Source of the DNA: FEN-1219 sp963713355
Lineage (GTDB): Bacteria > Pseudomonadota > Gammaproteobacteria > Steroidobacterales > Rariloculaceae
Length of the DNA stretch: 64,000 nt
Assembly (NCBI GenBank): GCA_963713355.1
Contig: CAVQLK010000008.1
Coordinates: 450,051 to 514,050 of the forward strand
Reading direction: 5' to 3'
The notes under the pieces were generated by a model. The model searched no databases. It was not told the DNA's origin and was given only the letters and a program-made list of their open reading frames with translations. Shown piece after piece: positions 45,301-53,731 of this stretch. The translations under genes were made by a program, and so were the position numbers. The stretch's first letter is position 1, and each line of letters begins with the position of its first letter.

Positions 45301-45611
45301 AACGCGCCGCCGCCGCGTTGCGCGCTCTGCGTCTGGAAAAATTGCGGCAGCTGATCGAGCTGATCCGCGATCGTGGCGCCGGGTTTCAGCGACTCGAGGT
45401 CCGCTGGCGTCACCGCCGTCAGAGGCACGGCCGTCGAGAATCCCGACTCGCGCTGGATGCGGGACCCGGTGACCGTGATCTCTTCGAGCTGCTCTTGCGT
45501 CTGCGGTTGCGATTGCGGCTGCGCAAGCGAAATGCCGGTATGCGTGCCGGCCAAGGCGAGTGTCACAGCGGCGCAAAGACGGCTGAGACGCGGACGTTTC
45601 GCGTTTTCCAT
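42327..45611 (-). CDS. TonB-dependent outer membrane receptor
   Basis: A 1094-residue receptor with a signal peptide ending GISLAQ, a TonB box-like EEITVTGSRIQRESG, a plug domain (GATIADQLDQLPQFFQ, MGPQRTLVLLDGARL, ISQIEVVTGGASAAYGADAL) and a 22-strand barrel ending with a C-terminal TonB_dep_Rec segment (TNASDEDPPVIPTF, GRRFLATFNYRL). The family takes up siderophores, vitamin B12, sugars or plant/steroid-derived compounds. It is divergent from the DUF3237/MDR genes across 140 bases, where I see no additional gene. Ligand unknown. Confidence 0.92.
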   Translation of the reverse strand: MENAKRPRLSRLCAAVTLALAGTHTGISLAQPQSQPQTQEQLEEITVTGSRIQRESGFSTAVPLTAVTPADLESLKPGATIADQLDQLPQFFQTQSAQRGGGALFAGAGRSVIDLRAMGPQRTLVLLDGARLAPADRDGSVHVDNIPTALISQIEVVTGGASAAYGADALAGVTNFRLNRSYDGMDFSASFGETADNMGANRGVTWAYGTETGERGHLIASLEYQKIDPIDYDPLELGDWFRRYGIVANPAWSAGNLNEPMRLVLPDVHSRQHTPTGRIGGLRNAANVALTPGQTAAFPFAGQTFTYDGTGVRPFQNGTVVAPVNTTNNQSGGPEADIANQAFGGGPYGAEVERQNAFFGYTFDANDSTRYFMNLLGGRTQSNDYDQRGIPHLASPWTTQIYVDNAYLPANVRAAMRAQGVNSFVMEKQGTVLGQPGNWGDSEDRHNQYDSWTLQLGLDKDIGERWQMQARIQRGATDRYTEVSNEIRVDREMLAIDAVEVYTDRRDLTDDAGTGGPDGRPDLITDALRGTGQIVCNVQRFNPTPAQLQASVAHIRVPAAQGDDSLAPDGDPLFPVPIPGPVGPDAIPNCVPMNIFGQGNVSPEAAAYAVQGKYGRSAVTQEFAEVLFTGDIWDGFGPGAFSMAAGATYREQWFWQRGYPIDIMAYGPPVNVDGLNPVNGNMNLGIRGIQGGFTTGSPNLHEFSTVPAIKGGYDVWETFTEFNMPLWQAENSARRLEVDVAGRRSDYSTSGVINSWKTGINLQVAEFLRFRSTVSRDVREPTFNERFDVQGGGGSISENAIGGIPTGNNTGAPQTFQITTTAVGNPDLSPEEADTTTAGFVVEPQQTGLQFSVDWYDIDLSGAIGQLGVQRIVDECRLAPGSQFCDYVFRDPATNAVTAVRNPWLNINNARVRGLDYELLWNRDTDWFGNRSEAFTLRFLAGRLLEDSTTTPGGQPVDLAGQLNEPETRAVATLRYQLGEWGFNLQRRYFGESEINANTVTFVQFVPGMPVPAGRQTIDDATVDAKGYTDITVSYERELSNGRAWQLALAITNASDEDPPVIPTFDQRFSSQTNPANAYDVYGRRFLATFNYRL

Positions 45612-45752
45612 GGCTCCCCCCGAAGCATTGTGGTATTGGCAACATTAGTCCGAATACCCGCCATGCCGCAAGGCTTCGCCGGTGTGGCTCGAAACCAACG
45701 ACGCGGAGCAAAACAGCTGCCTTTGCGCGGAGGACGCGCTAGCATCCCGACG

Positions 45753-46307
45753 ATGACAGATCGCATTCGGCGTCTTGGACGCCTCGCTTTTTACGCCGCG
45801 CTTTTGTGCGCGGGGGAGCCGATGATGGCGCAAACCGATCGCGGCGCGGCCACGGCGCCGGCTCTGACGTTCGCGTTCGAGCTGCGCGCGCAAGTCGGCG
45901 AGCCGATCGAGATCGGCCAGGTGCCGCACGGGCGCCGGAGAATCGTCGAGATCCTCGGCGGCACGGTAAAAGGACCCGCGTTCTCGGCCAAGGTCCTGCC
46001 CGGCGGCGCCGATTGGCAGCTCATTCAGCCCGACGGGTTCTCCGAGCTCGACACGCGCTACACGCTCGAGACCGAGCAAGGCCAGCGCGTCTACGTGCAG
46101 AACGCCGGGATTCGCCATGCGCCGCCCGACGTCATGCAGAAGCTGCTCGCTGGGCAAATCGTCGATCCGAAGCTCGTGTATTTCCGCACGGTGCCGAAGT
46201 TCGAGACGGCGGCGCCCGAGCTGCAGTGGCTCGCGCGCAGCGTGTTCGTCGGCATCGGCGAGCGTTTCCCGACCGAGGTGGTCGTCCGCTTCTACCGGCT
46301 CGAGTAG
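45753..46307 (+). CDS. DUF3237 domain protein, exported
   Basis: A 184-residue protein. After a signal-like N-terminus (LAFYAALLCAGEPMMAQ) the DUF3237 domain has TFAFELRAQVGEPIEIGQV, GRRRIVEILGGTVKGPAFSA, PGGADWQLIQPDG and TRYTLETEQGQRVYV, the usual landmarks. Members are beta-barrel proteins often found beside catabolic genes, with no proven reaction that I know of. It starts at 45753 and is followed by the MDR gene after 20 bases, probably one transcript divergent from the TonB-dependent receptor. Confidence 0.85.
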   Translation: MTDRIRRLGRLAFYAALLCAGEPMMAQTDRGAATAPALTFAFELRAQVGEPIEIGQVPHGRRRIVEILGGTVKGPAFSAKVLPGGADWQLIQPDGFSELDTRYTLETEQGQRVYVQNAGIRHAPPDVMQKLLAGQIVDPKLVYFRTVPKFETAAPELQWLARSVFVGIGERFPTEVVVRFYRLE

Positions 46308-46327
46308 CGTCTATCGAAAGAGGCCGC

Positions 46328-47740
46328 ATGGACAAGAAACGCGGGATCTCTCGCCGCAGCTTGCTGCGCGACAGCGCGGCCGCGGCTGCCGGCGGCGCGG
46401 CGTTGCTCGCGCAAACGCGCACCGCGCTCGGCCAGGCGCCGGCCGTCGTGACGCGCACACGCTTCAGAGCGTGGATCTCGCGCGGCGCGGGGCCCGGACG
46501 CACGACGTTGCAGGAAGCGGCGTTGCGGCCGATCACGGGCCGCCAAGTGCTCGTGCGCACGGAAGCGACGAACCTTTGTTACACGCTCGTGCCAGCCGTG
46601 CTCGGGCTTCCGCCTTCGCCGGCGCCGACGCCTGCGCAGGCCCCGCCGGCCGCCGGCGGTCTCGCTGCGCCGCCGAGCCAGCGGCGCATCAACGACATGG
46701 CCGTGATTCAGGGCCACGGCGGCGTCGGCATCGTCGAGGCCGTGGGCCCCGAGGTTCGCCGCGTGCAAGTCGGCGATCGAGTCTGTGTCTCCGGCACGCC
46801 GCACTGCGGCGCCTGTTATCGGTGCCTGCGCGGCCGCTCCGACATGTGTCAGTTCCTGAGCGCGATCGGCCCCGACGATCTCGTCGCGATCGGCGATCTA
46901 GCCGACGGCACGCCCGTGTATCAGAACTCGCACATCGGCGGTCTCGCCGAGGTCATGGTCGCGTTCGAGGAGTGGGTCGTGCCGATCTTCACGACGAAGT
47001 CGGCCGCCGAAGTCGGCATGGTTTGCGGTTGCACGAGCGTCGCGGGCTTGGGCGCGACGGCGGCGCACGGCCTCGTTGCCATCGAGCCCGCGTCGAGCGT
47101 CGCCGTCGTCGGCTGCGGGCCGATCGGCCTTTCCGCCGTGCAAGGCGCGCGGATCGCCGGCGCTACGACGATCATCGCGATCGACCCGATCGCAGCACGA
47201 CGCCGCGTTGCGCTCGAGGTCGGCGCGACGCACGCGCTCGATCCGAACGCCGAAGGCGACGGCCTCGTCGACAAAGTGCGCGCGCTGACGACCTGGCCGA
47301 CGGACCGGCTCTGGGCCGGCGGCCGCAATCCCGGCGGCCGCCGCCCCGGCTCGGGCGCCGACTTCGTCATCGAAGCCGCGGGGCTCGATGCCGTGACGCC
47401 GCGCGCCGAGCGCAGCCCCGATCCTACGGGCGTGCTGGCCATGCAGCAGGCCTATCGGATGACCGCTCTCGGCGGGCACCTCGTCACGACGGGCCTTGTC
47501 CGCGGCGACATCGTGCTGCCCGGTAACCTGTTCTCGTTCGGCGGCGTGACGCATCACAGCGGCCAGGCCGGAGGCTGCAGCCCGATGCGCGACATCCCGC
47601 GGTTCGTCGAGTTGCTGGAGAAGGGGCGATTCGACGCGCTCGCGCTCGCGACGAGCATCGTGCCGCTCGAGCGCATGCTCGAAGGCTACGAGCAAGTCGC
47701 TTATCGAACGACGATCACGGGGATCATGACGGCGTCGTGA
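46328..47740 (+). CDS. Tat-exported zinc-type MDR alcohol dehydrogenase
   Basis: A 470-residue medium-chain dehydrogenase. The N-terminus has a twin-arginine signal (R9-R10 in SRRSLLRDSAAAAAGG). Domain order is GroES-like (HGGVGIVEAVGPEVRRVQVG), structural-zinc loop with four Cys (HCGACYRCLRGRSDMC) and a Rossmann fold (VAVVGCGPIGLSAVQGARIAG). Catalytic zinc ligands are partly altered: the motif usually written GHE is GHG here. An insertion of about 30 residues with Pro/Ala repeats precedes it. Export of a folded NAD-binding enzyme fits Tat. It shares a transcript with DUF3237. Confidence 0.82.
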   Translation: MDKKRGISRRSLLRDSAAAAAGGAALLAQTRTALGQAPAVVTRTRFRAWISRGAGPGRTTLQEAALRPITGRQVLVRTEATNLCYTLVPAVLGLPPSPAPTPAQAPPAAGGLAAPPSQRRINDMAVIQGHGGVGIVEAVGPEVRRVQVGDRVCVSGTPHCGACYRCLRGRSDMCQFLSAIGPDDLVAIGDLADGTPVYQNSHIGGLAEVMVAFEEWVVPIFTTKSAAEVGMVCGCTSVAGLGATAAHGLVAIEPASSVAVVGCGPIGLSAVQGARIAGATTIIAIDPIAARRRVALEVGATHALDPNAEGDGLVDKVRALTTWPTDRLWAGGRNPGGRRPGSGADFVIEAAGLDAVTPRAERSPDPTGVLAMQQAYRMTALGGHLVTTGLVRGDIVLPGNLFSFGGVTHHSGQAGGCSPMRDIPRFVELLEKGRFDALALATSIVPLERMLEGYEQVAYRTTITGIMTAS

Positions 47741-47844
47741 GCGCGTCCAGCGCGGCGTCCGGTGCGTCTGCGCAACATAAATCCCCGACTTGGCCGCAAA
47801 TACAGGCGGAGTACAATCGGTATGTCCCGCTGCGGGTGGTGTCG

Positions 47845-48981
47845 ATGGTGCGAGCGTCGCTCCTCGGTATCGTCGTTCTCGTTGCGACCGCATCCCCTGC
47901 GGCTGCGGCCCCTCGTCAACCTGCGTTCGATGAAACCGCGCTCGTTTCGGGCCGCGGGCTCGACCTCGTTTCGCCGGCTACCCCCGTCGTTGTGCCGACG
48001 GCCGACGAGGCTTTCGCGCTCGATGCGGAAATGCACGCATTCGTCGCGCCGCTGAAGGCGCAGCGCGACTCCCGCAAGCGGCTGCTCGCGTTGATTCAAG
48101 CCATGGAAGCGCGCGGCATGTTGTCGCTCGAGTACGCGGAGGTCACGCGCACGGCCAGGGGCACTTTTCACGATCGGCAAGGCAACTGCCTGTCGTTCAC
48201 GATGCTGTTCGTCGCGCTCGCTCGCGCAGTCGGTCTGCAGGCGAGCTATCAGAGCGTCGAGGTGCCGCCCTCGTGGTCATACGACGGAACGGTTGTCGTC
48301 GCGAGCCACGTGAACACGGCTGTGCGCACCGTCGGTGACGGGGAGACGATCGTCGACTTCAACGTTCGTCCATATCGCAGCGATACCCGCAGCCGCCGCG
48401 TCAGCGACTCGTACGCGCTCGGACTTTTCTACACGAACTTGGGCGCCGAGGCGATGCTGAGAGCCGACTACTATGCCGCGCTCATATATTTGCGTGAGGC
48501 GGCCGCCATGCACGCGGAAATCGCGGGAATTTGGGTCAACTTGGGCGTGTTGTACGCTCGTCATGGCAAGTACGAGCAGGCGGAAGCCGCCTACCTGCGT
48601 GCGCTCGAAATCAATGGCGACGAGCCATCGGCGCTCACAAACCTCGCGCTCGTCTACCAGGCCCTCGGCGAGACGGAGCTCGCCGCCGAATACCGCGAGC
48701 GCGTGCAGAGTTATCGCGAGCGCAACCCCTACTATCACTTCGCGTTGGCGACGAACGCCTACCAGCAGCAGCAATTCGAGGAAGCGTTGACGTCGCTGCG
48801 CAAGGCCGTGCGCTTGAAGCCCGATGAGCCCGAGTTCTACGCGCTGCGCGGTGAGGTGCAAGCGGCGCTCGGCGAGTCGCGCGACGCGACCAATAGCTTC
48901 GAGCGCGCGCGCGAGTACCAGCAAGCCGAGGAGCTACGCACCCAATCGCGCGTGGAGCTCGGCGGGCTGGCGTTGCAGTGA
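47845..48981 (+). CDS. Transglutaminase-like domain plus TPR, exported
   Basis: A 378-residue protein with a signal peptide (LLGIVVLVATASPAAAAP). Residues about 90-200 resemble a transglutaminase/protease core: catalytic-type Cys115 in RQGNCLSFTMLFVALARAVG, and candidate His in VASHVNTAV and Asp in IVDFNVRPY. The second half has four TPR units (IWVNLGVLYARHGKYEQAEA, ALTNLALVYQALGETELAAE, HFALATNAYQQQQFEEAL, EFYALRGEVQAALGES). Proteins of this layout occur in periplasmic peptidase or assembly roles. It ends seven bases before the convergent NHL gene. Start 47845 was chosen for its signal peptide. Confidence 0.75.
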   Translation: MVRASLLGIVVLVATASPAAAAPRQPAFDETALVSGRGLDLVSPATPVVVPTADEAFALDAEMHAFVAPLKAQRDSRKRLLALIQAMEARGMLSLEYAEVTRTARGTFHDRQGNCLSFTMLFVALARAVGLQASYQSVEVPPSWSYDGTVVVASHVNTAVRTVGDGETIVDFNVRPYRSDTRSRRVSDSYALGLFYTNLGAEAMLRADYYAALIYLREAAAMHAEIAGIWVNLGVLYARHGKYEQAEAAYLRALEINGDEPSALTNLALVYQALGETELAAEYRERVQSYRERNPYYHFALATNAYQQQQFEEALTSLRKAVRLKPDEPEFYALRGEVQAALGESRDATNSFERAREYQQAEELRTQSRVELGGLALQ

Positions 48982-48987
48982 CGCGCG

Positions 48988-50101
48988 TCAGTCTCGAGAA
49001 GCGAGGCGCCGGAACTTCTGCACGCGCTGCCCCGTGTTGACTTCGGTCGTATAGACGTTTCCCTGCGAGTCCACGGCCACGTTGTGCACGACGTGGAATT
49101 GCCCCGCATAGCGGCCCGGCCGGCCAACGCGCGCGAGGACGGCATTCGTCGCGCGCTCGACGATGCGCAGCTCGTTGTTCACGCCGTCGACCATGTAGAT
49201 GAATCGCTGCTCGGCGTCGGGCGAGAACGCGAGCTCCGAGACGGAGCCCGAGAGCAACGTGGCGCGCTCGAAGAACGCTTCCGAAACGAACGTGCCGTCC
49301 TTGCGGAAAATCTGCACACGATTGTTGACGCGGTCGCAGACGTACACGAAGCCGTCGCGCGTCGGCCGCACGCAGTGCACGGGATTGCCGAACTGGCGTG
49401 ACGGCGGCGCTGCCGGGTCGAAGGCGGGCGTCGGCTCGTCGCTGGGCTGCTCCCCGTAAGCGCCCCAATGGCGCTTGTACGCGCCCGTTTCCGAATCGAA
49501 GACGACGACGCGCCGATTGCGGTAACCGTCGGCGACGTAAACCTCGCGAGCCGCGACGTCGACGTGGAGGTCGGCCGGGCTGCCCAGGTTCGCCATGTCG
49601 TTGCTGCCCCTCGACTGCCCACTGCGGCCGATCTGCAGCAGAAAGTCGCCATCGAGCGTGAACTTGAGTATTTGCGAATCCTGGTCGCCGTTGCCGGCGA
49701 GCCAGACGGAATCGGTCTCGTCGACGAAGATACCGTGCTCGCTCGCGGGCCACTCATATCCCGAGCCCGAGCCGCCCCACGCACGCACGAGGTTCCCTGA
49801 CTGATCGAACACGAGCACCGGCGGCGCCGCTACGCAGCAACGCCCAAGCGGCGGATTCTGCGCGGCGCCGAGTTCGCGCTCGCTGAGCGACGCCGGGCGC
49901 TGCACGATCCAGACGTGGTCGCGCGAGTCGACGGCGACGCCGGCGACTTGGCCAAGCAGCCAGTTGTTCGGCAGCGGCTTCGGCCAGAACGCGTCGACCT
50001 GAAGCTGTGGCAGCGCGCTGCGCCGTTTCCTGCGCGCCTGGCGAGCTCGCGACGAGCGCCGTAAGCAAGACGAGGAGCCCCGCTGGCCGCATGCGCGTCA
50101 T
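48988..50101 (-). pseudogene. NHL-repeat secreted protein gene with one frameshift
   Basis: From ATG 50101 a signal peptide (RPAGLLVLLTALVASSPGAQ) is read, but the mature protein continues in another frame as LPQLQVDAFWPKPLPNNWLL with AVDSRDHVWIVQRP, so one indel lies at about 50014-50035. The rest is a six-bladed NHL propeller (HGIFVDETDSVWLAGNG, ADLHVDVAAREVYVADGYRN, HCVRPTRDGFVYVCDRVNNR, HNVAVDSQGNVYTTEVNTG). Except for the shift it is well conserved, so it may be intact in the organism. Function unknown; NHL proteins of this type are often periplasmic sensors or lyases. Confidence 0.75.
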
Positions 50102-50197
50102 CGGATCGGAAGCGTGCGCAACATCGGGCTCTCCGGTCAGATCGTCGGCGGAAGCTCGGATCGACGAACTGCAAACTGGCACGGCCGCCGCTCAGTG

Positions 50198-51610
50198 TCA
50201 GGCAGTGGAAGGCAGGCCGGCGGCTTTCTGCTCGAGGAACTGCATCGCCTCGATGGCATGACTTAATCCATGCTCCCGCCGTGCCAGTGGCAGCGGCTCG
50301 TCGCTGCCGTGATACGCGGCCGGGCTCGTGCTTCCGGAGATAGTCGCGAAGCCTGTCCTCAAATCCGCGATACGTCGACGGGACCGGCGCGGAATGTTTC
50401 CGCGGAAACAATTCGACGTTCTCTTCGATGCGCGTTGCCGTTCGGCCTCGTGAAGACGAAGAGCCCGTCGTCGGTAGCCGAAGCCCATAGCCGCCTTCGT
50501 GCACGAGCCGGTGTGGTATCCGCAGAGCGTCACGAGATTGGCGAGCTTCGTCTCTCGCCGTCGGCCCAGTGCTTGACGTATGGCCCTCCGTGAAGGGCGT
50601 GCGATCGCGAGCCGGGAAAACGGCAGCCGCCGTCCCGCGCCTTCAGGGCACGCCGATGGCTAGCGGGATGCTGCGCGTCTTGCGGCCGATGTCGAGCGGC
50701 TCGCCGTCCTCACCCTCGACGATACCGACGATCGTCGCATCGCAGGCGAGCCGCCGCGCGGTGTCGAGAGCAAGCGCGGGGCCGTCCTCGAGCTCGCAGC
50801 GATGCGGCGCGTCAGCTTCTGCCGAGGCTTGCTGCTCCGCGAGAACGGCCTGGTCGATGTGCACACGACATCGCCGGTCCGCCGCGGAGCCCGTCCCGGT
50901 CACCTCCCCACGATGCGCGAGAAAGGTGTCGGCGATGAGGCGCAGCGCATCGGCGTGCCAGGCATTGGCGGGAATCTGCCAGAGCAGTTTCCGCGGAAAC
51001 ATCCTTCGTCTCACGCACTGCCTCGACGGCCATCTCGAGCGCCTTGCGCACGACGGCTCCGACTTCCCGCGGCAGCCGGGCGTGCAAGACGAACTCGCCG
51101 TCGATGTCGAAGAAGGACGACACCCTTCGGAACTCGTGCTGCCGCTGCGAAAGGTCCGCGGCGTCGCGCCGCTGCGTCCAGCTGTATTCCCGGTCACGAG
51201 CGTCTCGATATGCGAGCCCGTGCCGTGCCGCGCGACGTGCACGAGCACGGACTCGTTCGGGCTCGTCGCAACGCGCGTCATCGCGCGGACCTTGAGTAAA
51301 GAATTCTCCCTTCGCGAACGCGTCGGCAATCTCCGGCAGCTGCTCGAGCGCACGCGCGTCGCGGAACCATTCTCGCGCGCCGCTCACGGCGCACGATGCC
51401 GCATCCAGTTCAGCCGCTGCGCAGTGTTGCGAGCCCATGGCGCTCGTACGCTTTCTCGCGGTCAAACTCCGCGACGAGCGCGAGGAAGCGGTAGGTCGCG
51501 GCTTCAGATGACGCCAGAGCTCGTTGATCTTCGCTTCGAGCTCTTCGAATCCCCGCCATCGGCGCAGGGCTTCATGCGGCTCAGAGAGGCGGCGCAGGCC
51601 ATGGTGGACC
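50198..51610 (-). pseudogene. Degenerate DUF222-HNH endonuclease (13E12-type) gene
   Basis: Pieces of one DUF222-HNH protein appear in order on the minus strand but in changing frames: EELEAKINELWRHL and YRFLALVAEFDREKAYERHG at the N-terminus, REWFRDARALEQLPEIADAF, LLKVRAMTRVATSPNESVL, YSWTQRRDAADLSQRQHEF, VRKALEMAVEAVRETKDVSA, then WHADALRLIADTFLAHRGE and LACDATIVGIVEGEDGEPLD. The HNH part has RDGGCRFPGSRSH, LANLVTLCGYHT and VHEGGYGLRLP. At least five frameshifts separate them. Such genes occur in many copies in related genomes. Two palindromes within it read VSAET. It is inactive as it stands. Confidence 0.8.
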
Positions 51611-51686
51611 TCCGATCGGTAGCTGGTTGGACGTACAGTAGTATGAGGTTAAAAGACAGTTGCGTCAATAACTTACAAATCTAGAG

Positions 51687-51733
51687 TTGACCGAACTAAT
51701 ACAGATGTAATAATCACGGCGAATACGGATGTA
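51687..51733 (+). promoter_or_regulatory. Promoter and BlaI-type operators upstream of the repressor gene
   Basis: TTGACC at 51687-51692 with TAATAA/TAATCA at 51708-51716 looks like a sigma-70 promoter. Two dyads lie 24 bases apart: TACAGATGTA (51700-51709) and TACGGATGTA (51724-51733), close to the TACAnnTGTA core bound by BlaI/MecI repressors. Both fall within the promoter or just before the ATG at 51742, consistent with autorepression. The bases 51611-51690 are AT-rich with no gene. Confidence 0.65.
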
Positions 51734-51741
51734 TTAGATCA

Positions 51742-52113
51742 ATGAAGATCAGCGAAGCCGAAATCAAAGTACTCGAAGTCTTCTGGCGCTCCGACACGCC
51801 GCTCACGGCCGAGGAGGTCGTAGCCGCGATGGACAACGACCGCGAATGGTCGGCCGGCACGATCCGCACTTTCCTGACGCGGCTCGTGAAGAAGAAAGCG
51901 CTCGCCGCGAAGCCCGACGGGCGCCGCTACCTCTACCGAGCGCTGATCCCGCGCGAGGACTACGTGCACAAGCAGAGCCGCGACCTCATCGACAAGCTGT
52001 TCGGCGGGCGAATAACGCCTTTCATCGCGCAGTTCTCGCAGCGGCAGCGCTTGAGCCGCGACGAGATCGAAGAGCTCAAGCGCCTGATCGAGAGGCTCGA
52101 CCATGAACGATAA
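51742..52113 (+). CDS. BlaI/MecI/CopY-family transcriptional repressor
   Basis: A 123-residue winged-helix repressor. MKISEAEIKVLEVFWRSDTP and LTAEEVVAAMDNDREWSAGT match the N-terminal helices, TIRTFLTRLVKKKALAAKPD the recognition helix and wing. The C-terminal dimerisation helices (FGGRITPFIAQFSQRQRLSR, EEIEELKRLIERL-like) are complete. BlaI proteins usually respond to a BlaR1 peptidase that cleaves them, but no BlaR1 gene is present here. It overlaps the next gene by 11 bases. Confidence 0.9.
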   Translation: MKISEAEIKVLEVFWRSDTPLTAEEVVAAMDNDREWSAGTIRTFLTRLVKKKALAAKPDGRRYLYRALIPREDYVHKQSRDLIDKLFGGRITPFIAQFSQRQRLSRDEIEELKRLIERLDHER

Positions 52114-52900
52114 AACGATTCTCGCGGCCATCGCCGTCGTCTGCGCTGTATTGGCCAACGCCGCGTGCGGGCAGCAGCCCGAACGGGTGGTGACGGAGCG
52201 TCCGCAAGCGGTCTGGACGCCGTCCGCGCAGGCGCCCGAGGGCACGCTAAGCCACGCGCTCGAAGGGCAGAGGCATGATCACTTCATTGACCTCGCGCAG
52301 AAGGGAGACATCGAGCTCGTCCTGTTCGGAACCACGGAAACCGAGATGTGGTCGTGGGCGGAGCGCGGCCGCGCCGTGTGGGACCGGGAGCTCGCAGGGC
52401 GCAAAGCCGCCAACTTCGGCTCGCAAGGCACGAATCCCAAGAGTCTCCTTTGGCGGATGCAGAACGGCGAGCTCGACGGCTATGCGGCAAAGCTCGTAGT
52501 GCTCCAGCTCGGCTCAGGCGGCAGAATCTCCGACTCGTTTTCCCCCGGCCGCGAGCCCGAGCTCGTCGCGGGCTGGGCCTCGATCATCGCAGAGATCCGC
52601 GCGCGCCAGCCCCAGGCGAAAGTTCTGCTCACGGCTCCGCTTCCGCGCGGCATTCCACCTCGCGAGTCTCGACAGTCGTGGCAGGAAATCGCCGACGCAA
52701 ACGCTGCAGCGCTTGCGCAGCTCACGGACGACGAGACCGTCTTCTACGCCGATTTCGGCGAGCGCTTCTTCCTTCCGGACGGCTCGTACGACGACGACTA
52801 TTGGGGGACGCCCGGACCGGCCGGGGTCGGCATTCAACCGGCCGCGTACGAGGTGTTGGCCGAAGAGCTCGAGCCGTGGATCGATCGATTCGTTCGCTGA
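52103..52900 (+). CDS. GDSL/SGNH-fold protein lacking the catalytic residues
   Basis: A 265-residue exported protein resembling PAF-acetylhydrolase-type GDSL esterases (VLFGTTETEMW, AANFGSQGTNPKSLLWRMQN, GELDGYAAKLVVLQLG). Every catalytic position is changed: the GDS motif is GTT (76-78), the GTNN motif is GSGG (137-140), and the usual DxxH near the C-terminus is replaced (PAGVGIQPAAYEVL). Block II Gly106 is kept. Sequence around these blocks remains close to the family and the frame is intact, so it is a candidate pseudoenzyme or ligand-binding protein. It is coupled to the BlaI gene by an 11-base overlap. Confidence 0.75.
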   Translation: MNDKTILAAIAVVCAVLANAACGQQPERVVTERPQAVWTPSAQAPEGTLSHALEGQRHDHFIDLAQKGDIELVLFGTTETEMWSWAERGRAVWDRELAGRKAANFGSQGTNPKSLLWRMQNGELDGYAAKLVVLQLGSGGRISDSFSPGREPELVAGWASIIAEIRARQPQAKVLLTAPLPRGIPPRESRQSWQEIADANAAALAQLTDDETVFYADFGERFFLPDGSYDDDYWGTPGPAGVGIQPAAYEVLAEELEPWIDRFVR

Positions 52901-52964
52901 AGCGCGCGTCGAGTATCCGAGATGTCGTCGTGCAGCGTATCGCAGACGTGAAGAGAGGGCGCCG

Positions 52965-53570
52965 ATGAAAAAGAAGCTAGCGACTTGGGCGGCGGCGATT
53001 GCAGCGCTCGCTTGTGTAGGCTCTCTGCGAGCGCATCACTCCGTTCGCATGATCGATGTCTCGAAATCGGTCTGGGTAAAGGGGACCGTCGTTCGTTACG
53101 AGCCCATCAGTCCTCATACGATGTTCGAGCTCGAGGAAACGAGCGCGGACGGTCAGGTGCGACGATGGACCATCGAGGGACCGTTCCCCGGCCGACTCAG
53201 TCGGATTCTCAGTGTCAATGGGATGCGGGCCGATGAAGACTTTTTGAGCGCCGGCGATGTCGTCGAAGTTTGCGGCTTCTTCCCGAAACGAAGTGAAGTC
53301 GCGTCGCCGGATGCGGAGCTCTTGTCGTACGTTCACGGGCATGTGCTCGTGATGCCCGACGGGCGAATGGAGACCTGGGGGCCCTACGGAAAGGTCGACA
53401 ACTGTGTTCGCCCCGACGACGAGCCCGAGTCATGGCTCGACTTCTTGAAGGCGGATCCGTTGGCCCAAGAGTTCTGGTGCAACAGTCGAGGCTTTGTGGG
53501 GGTTGCATCGACAGCGCCGAAAGGATTCGTCGACGAGATCAACACTCGGTTGACCCTACCGTGCGACTAG
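52965..53570 (+). CDS. DUF6152 family periplasmic protein
   Basis: A 201-residue protein with a signal peptide (KKKLATWAAAIAALACVGSL). Mature residues begin with RAHHSVRMIDVSKSVWVKGT and VVRYEPISPHTMFELEETSA, which is the DUF6152 pattern of His pair followed by a beta-rich domain. A C-terminal extension (CGFFPKRSEVASPDAELLSY, FVDEINTRLTLPCD) has Cys residues that could pair. The role of this family is unknown. It is 64 bases after the GDSL-like gene, with GAGAGG before the ATG. The bases 53571-53731 contain no gene but hold possible activator sites. Confidence 0.75.
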   Translation: MKKKLATWAAAIAALACVGSLRAHHSVRMIDVSKSVWVKGTVVRYEPISPHTMFELEETSADGQVRRWTIEGPFPGRLSRILSVNGMRADEDFLSAGDVVEVCGFFPKRSEVASPDAELLSYVHGHVLVMPDGRMETWGPYGKVDNCVRPDDEPESWLDFLKADPLAQEFWCNSRGFVGVASTAPKGFVDEINTRLTLPCD

Positions 53571-53731
53571 ATCCCAGCAGCCGACAACGGGACGGATAGC
53601 CGTCGCGCGATCCTCCATCGTCCCGAAAACGGGATACACGTGCCGACTGCGGGGCCACGCCGCGTTGCCCAAAGCGCTCGCTTTCGATGGCTCAGCAAAT
53701 AAAAACAGTGACTTAACCCGATCCGGCGGGT

